A DNA stretch of 64,000 bases from Bacillota bacterium (lineage in GTDB: Bacteria > Bacillota > Clostridia > Clostridiales > Clostridiaceae), in contig JAUZPI010000010.1 of assembly GCA_030706015.1 (NCBI GenBank), positions 1 to 64,000 of the forward strand, written 5' to 3'. Positions 16,382-25,084 of the stretch are shown piece by piece (within the stretch, counting starts at the first letter, position 1; every line of letters starts with the position of its first letter). A program made the translations under genes and the position numbers. Under the pieces are notes generated by a model. The model was not told where the DNA came from, searched no databases, and saw nothing but the letters and a program-made list of their open reading frames with translations.

Positions 16382-17057
16382 GTGGAAAGTATAAGAGAAC
16401 CAATAATTTCATTGAAGAATCTAAATCTTACAGCAAGGGAGTATCTAACATTTATAGGGGAATTATATGGATTAACTTATAAGGCAGCAGAAGGTAAGTC
16501 TCAAAAGCTTATGGCAATGTTAGGCATTGAGGAATCTTATGGATGGAAGGAGAACTCCATCTATAATAAAAGGGTCTAAGAAAAAAGAAGATGATGATAA
16601 TAAGTTTTTTAAATCCTTGTGGGTTTATGCTTTGGTGGGGTTATTTTTGATTGCTACCGTCATTTCAAAAAAGTACATTATGTTTTCTATGAGTATATTT
16701 TTTATATAACTATGGCATTAGCTGGACTTGCTCTAGTGGTTTCGATAAAAAATGGCATACTATTTTTTATAGTGCTTGTTTTGGAATTGATATTAATAGA
16801 TTTATTTTCAATTATGATAACAGCTCTATTATATACATTATCGAGTTCTATTGGTTATTATTTTAGATGTACTTATTTGCTTTAAATGCATGGAAAAAGC
16901 CTTGCCTTTTTCCAAAGGGTTTCAAGTTTCTCAACAAGATGCTGGGGCCATATGTTTTATTATGTTAATTTGTATTGCTTTTTTAGTAGGAATTCATTTC
17001 GACTTAACCTTTATAAAATTTAGTATATATTTATCTTCTGATTTTATTTGTTATTGA
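16382..17057 (+). pseudogene. Wreck of an ABC exporter (ATPase and permease pieces)
   Basis: The GTG at 16382, with AAAGGAGTATT before it, opens MESIREPIISLKNLN and then jumps to LTAREYLTFIGELYGLTYKA. The latter is the Q-loop-distal helix of ABC-2-type ATPases; Walker A and everything between have been deleted, and the signature and Walker B parts never appear. Further on, in shifting frames, are hydrophobic pieces (SLWVYALVGLFLIATVI, ITALLYTLSSSIGYYF and LICIAFLVGI) that look like permease helices. At least two frame changes and several stops occur. The likely original is an ABC-2 exporter with a fused or adjacent permease. Nothing here can be functional. Confidence 0.6.
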
Positions 17058-17235
17058 TTTAATACTATGGAAAACTTCATTTAAATTATTTATAGATAAA
17101 ATAATGATGGATTAAAGTAACAAGGTATCCTATTGGATAGCATATAACTAAAAAGTGCATACTACTAATTTCAGGTGTTTGGATGCATAATAATCATATA
17201 ATCAATAATTTACATACGTTCAAGGAGGTAATAAT

Positions 17236-17766
17236 ATGAACGAAGCAATTAAGACCATATTGAATAGAAGAAGCACAAGAAAGTATACTGAGAAACAAAT
17301 AAAGGATGAAGAATTAGAAACAATTTTAGAAGCAGGAAGGTTTGCACCTAGCGGTATGAATAAGCAGCCTTGGCATTTTACAGTAGTTCAAAATAAAGAG
17401 ATATTACATAAAATTAATGAAGGCTGCAAGATTGCAATGCAAAGATCAGCAGATGATAAATTTAATGCCTTTTATAATGCACCAACTGTCATCATAGTAG
17501 CTTGTGATGAAAATGTAATCACATCACAATTTGACGGTGCCTTGGCCTTAGGAAATATGTTCCTGGCAGCAGAAGCTTTAGGCATAGGTTCCTGTTGGAT
17601 TCATGCAATTAAATTTTCACTTGAAACTGAAGTAGGTAAAAGTATTTTAAAGGATTTAGGAATACCTGAAGGTTATACAGTAGTTGGTTCAGGTGCTTTT
17701 GGCTATAAGGCAATGGAATCGCAAGCTCCACCAAGAAAAGAAGGAACAGTTACTATACTAAAATAA
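17236..17766 (+). CDS. Nitroreductase family protein (FMN-dependent)
   Basis: A 176-residue protein with the nitroreductase N-terminal signature RRSTRKYTEKQI (FMN phosphate-binding arginines) and RFAPSGMNKQPWHF. The second flavin-contact region is LALGNMFLAAEALGIGSCWI and the C-terminal motif is GYKAMESQAPPRKE. Family knowledge: homodimeric oxidoreductases use NAD(P)H to reduce nitro compounds, quinones or flavins. This short type with LG.P.GY.V.G lacks an iron-sulfur domain. Excellent site AAGGAGGTAATAAT before the ATG. It is monocistronic, closed by the hairpin at 17785. Physiological substrate unknown. Confidence 0.93.
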   Translation: MNEAIKTILNRRSTRKYTEKQIKDEELETILEAGRFAPSGMNKQPWHFTVVQNKEILHKINEGCKIAMQRSADDKFNAFYNAPTVIIVACDENVITSQFDGALALGNMFLAAEALGIGSCWIHAIKFSLETEVGKSILKDLGIPEGYTVVGSGAFGYKAMESQAPPRKEGTVTILK

Positions 17767-17784
17767 TTTTATATTTGCATATGA

Positions 17785-17817
17785 GGGGGAAGATAGCTAT
17801 CCTCCTTTTTTATTTTT
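17785..17817 (+). terminator. Terminator after the nitroreductase
   Basis: GGGG/CTCC and GATA/TATC arms, with a two-base bulge between them, are followed by TTTTTTATTTTT. Confidence 0.75.
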
Positions 17818-17902
17818 CAGTGGATATATGGTTTTGGAAACTGTTTGTTAATATGTTTATATGGTACAATTATGGTGATATTGCTGAAAAGGAGGAGTAA
17901 AG

Positions 17903-18592
17903 GTGGAAAGTATAGATAATTCAACTCCACATTTAGCATCTGTGTATGATTCTAAGATTAATAGCACAATCCCCTATTATGAATGTTTTCATAAAGAAGT
18001 ACTTAAGTTTCTAGATATTACAATAGGTAATCCGAGGATTTGGTTAGATACAGGTTGTGGTACAGGCTCTCTTATTGAAAAAGCTATAGACAACTTTGCG
18101 AATACTTTATTTATATTGGCTGATCCATCTGAAGGCATGCTGAGAGAAGCAAAACTAAAACTGCACAAATTTTTAAAGGAGAAAATTAAATATATTCCTT
18201 CAGCTACGCAGTATATAGAACTTGATGAGAGTGAACGCCCAGATATAATTACTGCAATACAAGCACATCATTATTTATCAAGAGAAGAAAGAGAGAAAGC
18301 AACAATTAAGTGTTATGATTTGTTAAGGGATGGAGGTATTTATATAACCTTTGAAAATATTAGGCCCTTTACTGTGGTGGGCACTAATAATGGAAAAGAA
18401 TATTGGAAACAGTTTCAAATAAGCTGTGGGAAAACGTCCTTGGAGGCTGAAAAACATATGGATAGATTTGGTGTAGAGTATTTTCCTATTACAGTTGAGG
18501 AGCATCTTAGCCTGCTGAGAAAGAGTGGGTTCAAAGTAGTAGAGTTGTTTTGGTATTCATATATGCAGGCAGGGTTCTATTGTATTAAGTAA
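17903..18592 (+). CDS. SAM-dependent methyltransferase
   Basis: The 229-residue protein shows SAM motif I, WLDTGCGTGSLIEKAI, near residues 46-61. The acidic post-I strand is LFILADPSEGML, motif II is DIITAIQAHHYL and motif III is LLRDGGIYITFENI. This order is that of class I methyltransferases of the Methyltransf_11/25 type. The ending EHLSLLRKSGFKVVELFWYSYMQAGFY resembles trans-aconitate or tellurite-type methyltransferases, without being decisive. The GTG start at 17903 is supported by AAGGAGGAG 7 nt upstream. It is a stand-alone gene and unrelated in detail to the one at 827. Acceptor molecule unknown. Confidence 0.87.
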   Translation: MESIDNSTPHLASVYDSKINSTIPYYECFHKEVLKFLDITIGNPRIWLDTGCGTGSLIEKAIDNFANTLFILADPSEGMLREAKLKLHKFLKEKIKYIPSATQYIELDESERPDIITAIQAHHYLSREEREKATIKCYDLLRDGGIYITFENIRPFTVVGTNNGKEYWKQFQISCGKTSLEAEKHMDRFGVEYFPITVEEHLSLLRKSGFKVVELFWYSYMQAGFYCIK

Positions 18593-18746
18593 TTAGAATA
18601 GTAGAACGTAGTCTTTTAAATAAGAGATAATATTAAATATAAATAAATTTTAGGGATAAACTAATAGAGTTCATTATTTTTATAATTATAGCGTCTAAAT
18701 TGTTAGATTGACTTAAATTATTGGTTTCATTGAGGAGAGGATTATT

Positions 18747-19625
18747 ATGGTAACTTCTGATAGAAGAGTTAAAATTGCTTTTTTATCAATTTTGTCAAAT
18801 ACCTTGCTTATAATTTTTAAAATAATAGCAGGAATTTTAAGTGGCTCAGTTAGTATTATTTCTGAAGCAATACATTCAGGAATGGATTTGATAGCATCGC
18901 TAGTTGCTTTTTTCTCTGTTAGGCAGTCTGCAAAGCCTGCTGATAGAAAGCATCCTTATGGTCATGGAAAAATAGAGAATTTCTCCGGTATGGTTGAAGG
19001 AGTTTTAATATTTATTGCTGCAGCAATGATTATTTTTGAAGCTATCAAGAAAATATTTGAACCTGTTGAAATTGAACAATCTACCATAGCTATTGTAGTT
19101 ATGATTTTTTCAGCACTTGTAAATTTTGCTGTATCAAGCAAATTATACAGAGTTTCTCAAGAAGAAGGTTCTATGGCTCTTGAGGCAGATGCTCTCCATT
19201 TAAAAACTGATGTATATACGTCCCTAGGTGTAGGTACTGGAATTATTCTTATAAAACTTACAGGTCTGCTTATGCTGGATTCAATTGTTGCTATACTTGT
19301 GGCACTACTTATAATTAAGGAAGCTTGGGAACTCTCCAAAAGTGCCTTTGACTATCTTCTTGATACAAGCTTGTCTGATGAAGAGGAAGAAGAAATACAA
19401 AAAATTATAAGAGAACACAGTAGTAAATTTATTGATTACCACAAGCTTAAAACAAGAAAGTCAGGAAATGTAAAGCATATAGACTTTCATATTACCGTTG
19501 ACCCTCACCTTACAGCTAGAGAAGCACATGATATCATTGGAAATTTGAAAAGAGCAATGAATGAAAGGTTTAAAAATACCCGAGTGAACATTCATATCGA
19601 TCCCTATAAAGATGATAAAAATTAA
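18747..19625 (+). CDS. Cation diffusion facilitator (CDF) family efflux transporter
   Basis: The 292-residue protein has about six membrane helices followed by a cytoplasmic domain. Metal-site motifs are the second-helix EAIHSGMDLIAS (HxxxD) and the fifth-helix ALEADALHLKTDV (HxxxD). The loop KPADRKHPYGHGKIENFSGM is the CDF signature. The C-terminal domain (residues ~210-290) with HIDFHITVDPHLTAREAHDI is the dimerising metal-sensing fold. Family knowledge: such proteins export Zn2+, Fe2+, Mn2+ or Co2+ in exchange for protons. The HxxxD-type site suggests zinc or iron, but selectivity cannot be fixed from sequence. GAGGAGAGG precedes the ATG. No metal-responsive site was recognised upstream. 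Confidence 0.93.
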   Translation: MVTSDRRVKIAFLSILSNTLLIIFKIIAGILSGSVSIISEAIHSGMDLIASLVAFFSVRQSAKPADRKHPYGHGKIENFSGMVEGVLIFIAAAMIIFEAIKKIFEPVEIEQSTIAIVVMIFSALVNFAVSSKLYRVSQEEGSMALEADALHLKTDVYTSLGVGTGIILIKLTGLLMLDSIVAILVALLIIKEAWELSKSAFDYLLDTSLSDEEEEEIQKIIREHSSKFIDYHKLKTRKSGNVKHIDFHITVDPHLTAREAHDIIGNLKRAMNERFKNTRVNIHIDPYKDDKN

Positions 19626-19759
19626 CATAGTCATAACCTAAGCTTAATAAATTATCAGGTTAAATGTGGTATTATAAACGCAACCCACTTTAAATGAAAA
19701 GTTTTATAGGAAAATAGAAGACTTTTAATTTTTTAGGGTTAATCATGGGAGAAAATTAG

Positions 19760-19812
19760 ATAAAAAAAGAAAAGTTAATTCCCTACAGGGAATTAGCTTT
19801 TTTGATTTTTTT
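19760..19812. terminator. Bidirectional terminator between convergent genes
   Basis: AGTTAATTCCC (19773-19783) pairs with GGGAATTAGCT (19788-19798) through a TACA loop. There is an A-tract before and a T-tract after. It overlaps the 3' end of the minus-strand gene. Confidence 0.85.
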
Positions 19813-20449
19813 GCAGGCTATCTAATGCATCTATTACTTCATTTCTTGGTAAATTTCCTTTTTCTAAAGCATCATCACTTTTTTTAAGTAAATCGTCGTA
19901 AAAAAATATAGCTTTATTTTTATATGTAGGATCACTATCTATTAAATCATAAAGAACATCTTCAGCTTTAGCATATTCTCCTGAAATAGAATAGAAATTA
20001 AAAATTTGCTCCTTTTGAGGATTGCTTATTTCAAACTCATTTAGCTTATCAGCTGCTAAGGACATATAGTTAGTATAGTCATTAAGCTGAGTTTCAGTTC
20101 CGCTAAAAAATACTTCACTAAAGATATTAAAGCTCTTAGAGTATCTATAAAAAGCTTCAACTGGTTCGTCTATTTGATTATATATATTAGCTTCTTCTAT
20201 TAGAAGAGAAGCCATTATTACGCATTTATTTCCATCAATATGGTCATTAGTCTTTAACATCTCTTTTAAATCGGTTTCAGATACTTTATTAACGAAACCG
20301 GAACCAAAACCAAAAAACTTTTTATAAGAAGCATCAATAATGGAAACTGTGTCTTTATTTAATTCCTTTAAATTTTTAATTTCTTTAATAAGGGTTATAA
20401 AATCTTCACACATTTTTGCACTGAAATCATTTTTTAGCATATTCAACAC
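19793..20449 (-). CDS. Uncharacterised helical protein, DUF6483-like
   Basis: A soluble, acidic 218-residue protein that appears all-helical. It begins MLNMLKNDFSAKMCEDFITL and has a middle part typical of repeat-like helical pairs (VIMASLLIEEANIYN; AFYRYSKSFNIFSEVFF; FYSISGEYAKAEDVLYDLID). The repeated A-x-x-x-F/Y pattern recalls TPR-like scaffolds. It resembles the clostridial DUF6483 family, which has no known function. No catalytic motif is visible. It is transcribed toward the bidirectional terminator and stands alone between a CDF exporter and polA. The start ATG follows AGAGGTGTTGA on the minus strand. The assignment to the DUF is from memory of its N-terminal pattern and is not certain. 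Confidence 0.75.
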   Translation of the reverse strand: MLNMLKNDFSAKMCEDFITLIKEIKNLKELNKDTVSIIDASYKKFFGFGSGFVNKVSETDLKEMLKTNDHIDGNKCVIMASLLIEEANIYNQIDEPVEAFYRYSKSFNIFSEVFFSGTETQLNDYTNYMSLAADKLNEFEISNPQKEQIFNFYSISGEYAKAEDVLYDLIDSDPTYKNKAIFFYDDLLKKSDDALEKGNLPRNEVIDALDSLQKNQKS

Positions 20450-20661
20450 CTCTACTAATAAATATAAACGAAATCATTGGTATTATTCAATATACAACTG
20501 TAAATTTTACTTGTACACGAAAAACAGAATTTGAATATACCTATTGTTTAATGTTAATATTAAATTGTAAATAGTGTATAATATAATTTTGCAGTATATT
20601 TTTGGTTTGGTAAATTTCATGATATATATAAGAAATGTTATTTTAAGGAGTAGTGATATAG

Positions 20662-23274
20662 ATGGAAAGATTACTTATATTGGATGGGAATAGTTTAATG
20701 AATAGAGCCTTTTACGCTTTACCTCCACTTACAAATTCAGAAGGTATCCATACCAATGCTGTGTATGGGTTCACGAATATGCTCTTAAAAATGAAGGAAG
20801 AGCTTAATCCAGATTATGTGGTTACAACCTTTGATAGAAAGGCACCTACCTTCAGACACGTTCAATATGAAGAATATAAAGCAGGAAGAAAAAAGATGCC
20901 GCCTGAGCTGGCAGAACAATTTCCTGTGGTTAAGGAACTTCTAGATAAGCTTTCCATCAATATATTTGAAATAGATGGCTTTGAGGCAGATGATTTAATT
21001 GGAACATTATCTGTTTTTGCAGAAGAAAAGGGAATAGAAGTATATATAGTAACAGGAGATAGAGATGCTCTTCAACTTGCAACTGACAATGTTAAGGTTG
21101 TTATAAATAAAAAAGGCATGACGGAAAAGGAAATTTATGATAAGAAGAGGATGATAGAGGAGTTTGGTGTGACCCCGCAGCAATTCATAGACGTGAAAGG
21201 TCTTATGGGAGATAAATCGGATAATATCCCAGGTGTACCTGGAGTTGGAGAAAAAACTGCATATAAACTTATTCAAGAGTATGGAAGCTTAGAAAATGTA
21301 CTTCAGAATATAGAAAAGGTAAATGGTAAGAAGATTAAAGAGAATTTAATGGAGTATAGTGAACAGGCTGTTTTTAGTAAGAAATTAGCTACAATTATGA
21401 CTAATGTGCCTGTGGAAATTGACTTGGATTCTATAAAATCAAAGGATAATTTAGATGCTGAAGGAATAAAAAGTTTGTTTCACAGACTGCAGTTTAAATC
21501 ACTTATAGATAAGCTTCAACTTCCTGAGGAGCAGGTAGAGAGACAAGAAATAGCGGTGGATTACGAAGTGGTTGACTCGGTTAATAAACTTTCGCTATTA
21601 AAATCTAATCTAGATAACAATATCTCTTTACTATTTGATTTTGAGAATGAAAATGTGTATTCCTCAAGCTGCATAAACCGTATATATTTAAATTCAAAAG
21701 AAAAGGATTATGTAATAAATTTATCAGAAATTATTGAGACAAATAAGGAAGAAACAGAGGCTATATTAAAACAAATCTTTGAAGATGAAAATATAGGCAA
21801 AGTAATTCATGATGCGAAAAATGCATATACCGTTTTGAGTAAGATAGATATTAAAATGAAAGGTCTTAAATTTGATAGTAAAATAGCAGCATACCTTATT
21901 GATCCTGCTAAGAGTGAATATAATCTAATCGATATGATAGGTGAAGGTTTAAATATAGATTTAAAAGATGACGGAGAACTTTTAAAGGTTAAAATGGTTC
22001 ATCTTTTAAATGATGTACATGATTATTTGTTTGATAAAATTAAAAATTTAGGTATGGAAACTTTACTATTTTCAGTTGAGCAGCCTTTAATAGAAGTTTT
22101 AGCGGCTATGGAATCATATGGTTTTAAAGTAGATTCGAATATTTTAAACGAATTAGGTGAGAAATTTAGTTCAGAGATAAGTACTGTGCAAAATGAAATA
22201 TATGATATGGCAGGAGAAGAGTTTAATATAAGTTCTCCAAAACAGTTAGGCAAGATATTATTTGAAAAATTGGATTTACCGGTAATTAAGAAAACAAAAA
22301 CAGGATACTCAACTAACGCAGAGGTGCTTGAAAAACTATCAGATAAACATCCTATTATTGATAAGATAACATATTACAGACAACTTACTAAATTATTCTC
22401 CACATATATAGAGGGACTAAAGGCAGTGATTGATAAGGATGGCAAGATACATTCCAGCTTTAATCAAACTGTTACTACTACAGGAAGATTATCAAGTACA
22501 GAGCCTAACCTTCAAAACATTCCAATAAAATATGAAATGGGAAGATCAATCAGAAAGGTATTTGTTCCTGAAAATGATGATTGTGTACTATTATCTGCAG
22601 ATTACTCACAAATAGAATTAAGAGTACTTGCACATATTGCTGGGGACGACAATATGATTGATGCCTTTAAGCATCACAGTGATATTCACACAATTACTGC
22701 ATCAGAGGTGTTCAAGGTTCCAATAGAAGAAGTAACCCCTAGAATGAGAAGTAATGCAAAGGCTGTTAATTTTGGTATAGTATATGGAATTGGTGAATTT
22801 AGTTTGGCAGAAGATTTAAAGATATCAAGAAAAGAAGCAAAAAGCTATATAGATGCTTACATGGAAAGGTATCCTAATATAAAAAAATACCTGGATGATG
22901 TAATAAAAAAAGCTGAACAAGATATGAATGTTACTACAATTATGGGTAGAAGAAGGATTATACCTGAAATTAAATCCTCAAATAAAATTGTTAAAGCACT
23001 TGGTCAAAGATTGGCTATGAACACTCCTATTCAAGGTAGTGCAGCGGATATAATTAAGCTTGCTATGGTAAATGTTTATAACCGTTTGAATTCTGAAAAA
23101 TTTAAAAGCACTATGATTCTGCAGGTGCATGATGAACTTATTATAAATGTTTATAAGGATGAGCTGGAAAAAGTTAAGGAATTAGTTAAGGAAGAGATGG
23201 AAAATGTACTTGATTTGAAGGTGCCTCTTGAGGTTGATGTAAATATCGGTAATACTTGGTATGATGCAAAATAA
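20662..23274 (+). CDS. polA: DNA polymerase I
   Basis: The 870-residue protein has a 5'-3' exonuclease domain (residues 1-~290) with FEADDLIGT, GDRDALQL and the helix-hairpin-helix PGVPGVGEKTA. The central 3'-5' exonuclease-like domain (~310-480) has lost a key residue: the exo II region reads HDAKNAY where a catalytic Asp is expected. It is therefore probably proofreading-deficient, as in Bacillus stearothermophilus Pol I. The polymerase domain has motif A SADYSQIELRVLAHI, motif B RSNAKAVNFGIVYG and motif C QVHDELI. It fills gaps and removes RNA primers in lagging-strand synthesis and repair. The 40-bp spacing to coaE, with no terminator, suggests cotranscription. Confidence 0.97.
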   Translation: MERLLILDGNSLMNRAFYALPPLTNSEGIHTNAVYGFTNMLLKMKEELNPDYVVTTFDRKAPTFRHVQYEEYKAGRKKMPPELAEQFPVVKELLDKLSINIFEIDGFEADDLIGTLSVFAEEKGIEVYIVTGDRDALQLATDNVKVVINKKGMTEKEIYDKKRMIEEFGVTPQQFIDVKGLMGDKSDNIPGVPGVGEKTAYKLIQEYGSLENVLQNIEKVNGKKIKENLMEYSEQAVFSKKLATIMTNVPVEIDLDSIKSKDNLDAEGIKSLFHRLQFKSLIDKLQLPEEQVERQEIAVDYEVVDSVNKLSLLKSNLDNNISLLFDFENENVYSSSCINRIYLNSKEKDYVINLSEIIETNKEETEAILKQIFEDENIGKVIHDAKNAYTVLSKIDIKMKGLKFDSKIAAYLIDPAKSEYNLIDMIGEGLNIDLKDDGELLKVKMVHLLNDVHDYLFDKIKNLGMETLLFSVEQPLIEVLAAMESYGFKVDSNILNELGEKFSSEISTVQNEIYDMAGEEFNISSPKQLGKILFEKLDLPVIKKTKTGYSTNAEVLEKLSDKHPIIDKITYYRQLTKLFSTYIEGLKAVIDKDGKIHSSFNQTVTTTGRLSSTEPNLQNIPIKYEMGRSIRKVFVPENDDCVLLSADYSQIELRVLAHIAGDDNMIDAFKHHSDIHTITASEVFKVPIEEVTPRMRSNAKAVNFGIVYGIGEFSLAEDLKISRKEAKSYIDAYMERYPNIKKYLDDVIKKAEQDMNVTTIMGRRRIIPEIKSSNKIVKALGQRLAMNTPIQGSAADIIKLAMVNVYNRLNSEKFKSTMILQVHDELIINVYKDELEKVKELVKEEMENVLDLKVPLEVDVNIGNTWYDAK

Positions 23275-23313
23275 TTAGTTTAAAAGTGGAAGTATAAATT
23301 TGGCGGTGGTATA

Positions 23314-23934
23314 ATGTTAAAGGTGGGTCTTACAGGAGGTATAGGAAGCGGTAAAAGTACTATATCTAAAATACTCAATGATAAAGGCTTTGTAATCATA
23401 GATGCGGACAAAATTGCTAGGGAAGTATTTGTACTGTATCCAGGGATTATGGAGAAGATAAAGCAGAGATATGATAGTAAATTTTTTGATGAGGCAGGCA
23501 ATTTAAAAAGAAAAGAATTTGGAAATTATATTTTTTCTAATGAAGCTTTAAGAAAAGAGTATGAGAATTTAATTATCCCATATATAATTAGGGAAATATT
23601 TATTAGATTTGATGAAAATGAAAAGAAAGGATATGATTTCTCCATACTAGATGCTCCAACCCTCATTGAAAATGGAATTGATAAACAAATGGATTTAAAT
23701 ATCGTTGTATGGGTAGATAAAGATACACAGCTTAAAAGAGTACTGGAAAGAGATGCTTTAAAGGTTGAAGAGGCGCTCAGCAGGATAAACTCACAGATGC
23801 CGCTGGATGAAAAGGTAAAATATGCAGATATAGTAATCGATAATAGTGGAGCACTCAAGAAAACTTATGAGGAAATAGATAAGGTTGTTGAAATAATAAA
23901 AAACACTCCAACAACAGGCATAAAGTTGAAGTAA
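23314..23934 (+). CDS. coaE: Dephospho-CoA kinase
   Basis: A 206-residue P-loop kinase. Walker A is GLTGGIGSGKST (residues 5-16). It is followed by the CoaE-specific DADKIAREV strand, a lid region (LKRVLERDALKVEEALSRI) and the terminal ADIVIDNSG motif. It phosphorylates the 3'-hydroxyl of dephospho-CoA with ATP, the last step of CoA synthesis, in the cytosol. polA-coaE adjacency is common in Firmicutes. The ATG follows GGCGGTGGT. Length is normal for the family. Confidence 0.96.
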   Translation: MLKVGLTGGIGSGKSTISKILNDKGFVIIDADKIAREVFVLYPGIMEKIKQRYDSKFFDEAGNLKRKEFGNYIFSNEALRKEYENLIIPYIIREIFIRFDENEKKGYDFSILDAPTLIENGIDKQMDLNIVVWVDKDTQLKRVLERDALKVEEALSRINSQMPLDEKVKYADIVIDNSGALKKTYEEIDKVVEIIKNTPTTGIKLK

Positions 23935-23947
23935 ATAAAAATGAAAC

Positions 23948-23981
23948 GGAGGAATAGTTACTTTAGTAACTAGAAGTGATG
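23948..23981 (+). promoter_or_regulatory. Shine-Dalgarno, stem-loop and start codon of the transglycosylase
   Basis: GGAGGA (23948-23953) is separated from the start codons GTG 23976 / ATG 23979 by a perfect 7-bp hairpin, TAGTTAC (23955-23961) with GTAACTA (23966-23972). If folded, the effective spacing to ATG 23979 is 7 nt, which is ideal. Unfolded it would be 25 nt, too long. Confidence 0.55.
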
Positions 23982-24533
23982 CGGGGGAATAGAATTATAT
24001 TACTATTATTTTTAATAGTAATTGTAGTCATTGTAACTAATTTAAACGGCATACTTAGAATTTATTATCCTATGAATTATTCAGATTATGTATACAAATA
24101 TGCAGCACAGTATAAATTGGATCCATATTTTGTAGAGGCAGTTATAAAGTCAGAAAGTAATTTTGATGCAAATGCAAAATCAAAAAAGAATGCCTATGGA
24201 TTAATGCAGATAACTCCCACTACGGCAGAATGGGCAGCAGAAAAAATGGGAATAAAAGCTTTCTCTTCAGATATGCTGTATAATCCTGAATTCAATATTC
24301 GAATGGGGTGCTGGTACCTAAACGATTTAAGTAGTGAATTTAAGGGAAATATGGACCTGGTATTGGCTGCTTATAATGGCGGACGAGGAAATGTAAAGAA
24401 GTGGCTTAATGATACGGCGCATTCTTCAGATGGACAAAATCTCGATTACATACCATTTAAGGAAACAGATAAGTATGTTAAGAAAGTAAATACTAATTAT
24501 AGTATGTATAAAAAATTATATAAAAGACCATAG
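23979..24533 (+). CDS. Lytic transglycosylase (SLT domain)
   Basis: The 184-residue protein has one N-terminal membrane anchor (residues ~5-24) and an SLT/goose-lysozyme-type domain. The catalytic Glu lies in AVIKSESNFDANAKSKKNA. The family strands YGLMQITPTTAEWAAEK, NPEFNIRMGCWYL and LVLAAYNGGRGNVKKWL follow. Family knowledge: it cleaves the beta-1,4 MurNAc-GlcNAc bond with formation of 1,6-anhydro-MurNAc. The short form is like the YjbJ/Slt70-domain proteins found beside coaE in clostridia. The initiation region contains an unusual hairpin. GTG 23976 is the alternative start. A terminator follows at 24545. Confidence 0.93.
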   Translation: MRGNRIILLLFLIVIVVIVTNLNGILRIYYPMNYSDYVYKYAAQYKLDPYFVEAVIKSESNFDANAKSKKNAYGLMQITPTTAEWAAEKMGIKAFSSDMLYNPEFNIRMGCWYLNDLSSEFKGNMDLVLAAYNGGRGNVKKWLNDTAHSSDGQNLDYIPFKETDKYVKKVNTNYSMYKKLYKRP

Positions 24534-24544
24534 GGTTAAGGGTG

Positions 24545-24583
24545 AAAATCGCTTGGAATTTTGATTGATTTCAAGCGATTTTG
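24545..24583 (+). terminator. Terminator of the polA-coaE-slt unit
   Basis: AAAATCGCTTG (24545-24555) pairs with CAAGCGATTTT (24572-24582). The pairing continues inward (GAA/TTT with a G-T wobble). Confidence 0.75.
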
Positions 24584-24678
24584 AATTTATATACAATGTA
24601 TAAAGAGATTTAAGAACTTAATTTAACTTAATGATTATTAACTAACTTAAATAATTGAAAAGGTTTTTATTATTTATA

Positions 24679-24707
24679 TTGACGTGTTATAGGTAAGGTA
24701 GTATAAT
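24679..24707 (+). promoter_or_regulatory. Promoter of tRNA-Leu
   Basis: TTGACG (24679-24684), 17-bp spacer and a perfect TATAAT (24702-24707). The tRNA begins 55 bp downstream. Confidence 0.8.
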
Positions 24708-24762
24708 AATTATCGTAGTCACAGGGGGTGGGATTTAAATCCTGCAGCATATGACTAGATAT

Positions 24763-24845
24763 GCGAGAGTGGCGGAATCGGCAGACGCGCACGTTTGAGG
24801 GGCGTGTGGGAGACCGTACGGGTTCAAGTCCCGTCTTTCGCACCA
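24763..24845 (+). tRNA. tRNA-Leu (anticodon GAG)
   Basis: The acceptor stem pairs GCGAGAG (24763-24769) with CTTTCGC (one G-T), followed by A and an encoded CCA. The anticodon stem CACGT/GCGTG holds the loop TTGAGGG with anticodon GAG, reading CTC and CTT. The variable arm is long (TGGGAGACCGTA region), as in leucine tRNAs, and the T arm contains GGGTTCAAGTCCC. Total 83 nt. The promoter at 24679 serves it. No terminator lies between it and the structured RNA that follows, so both may be cut from one transcript. Confidence 0.95.
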
Positions 24846-24865
24846 AAACATATTTTCTAGAATAC

Positions 24866-25075
24866 TCGTTAAGCTCTTATTTTGAACCTACATTACATCA
24901 AAGGGAGTTCAATACTTAGGAGTGGATATGTAGTTTCATGTGAGACCTTTTACGGCATTGAAAGTGATTGAAGCATCTGTGAGAGCACCCACCTATCGAG
25001 AGATAGGTGTCAAAATAGAGTACCGGTATTTTGGATATTAATATGAATGTAAAGGCACCTTTCGAGGTGCTTTTT
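24866..25075 (+). ncRNA. Structured small RNA candidate downstream of tRNA-Leu
   Basis: There is no coding frame. CTCTTATTTTGA (24874-24885) pairs with TCAAAATAGAG (25010-25020), with one bulge. TTCAAT (24908-24913) pairs with ATTGAA (24967-24972), and inside it TTTCA (24934-24938) with TGAAA (24959-24963). CACCTATC (24990-24997) and GATAGGTG (25002-25009) form an 8-bp hairpin with a GAGA tetraloop. This hairpin competes with an extension of the closing stem, ACCTA 24886-24890 with TAGGT 25004-25008. The RNA ends at a UUCG-loop terminator (25055-25075). No promoter is clear between the tRNA and this element. The rod shape with a central bubble recalls 6S RNA, but I see no family-defining sequence, so the identity is open. 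Confidence 0.5.
25055..25075 (+). terminator. Terminator with TTCG loop
   Basis: GCACCT (25055-25060), loop TTCG, AGGTGC (25065-25070), then five T. It ends the tRNA/small-RNA transcript. Confidence 0.85.
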
Positions 25076-25084
25076 ATATTGCAA

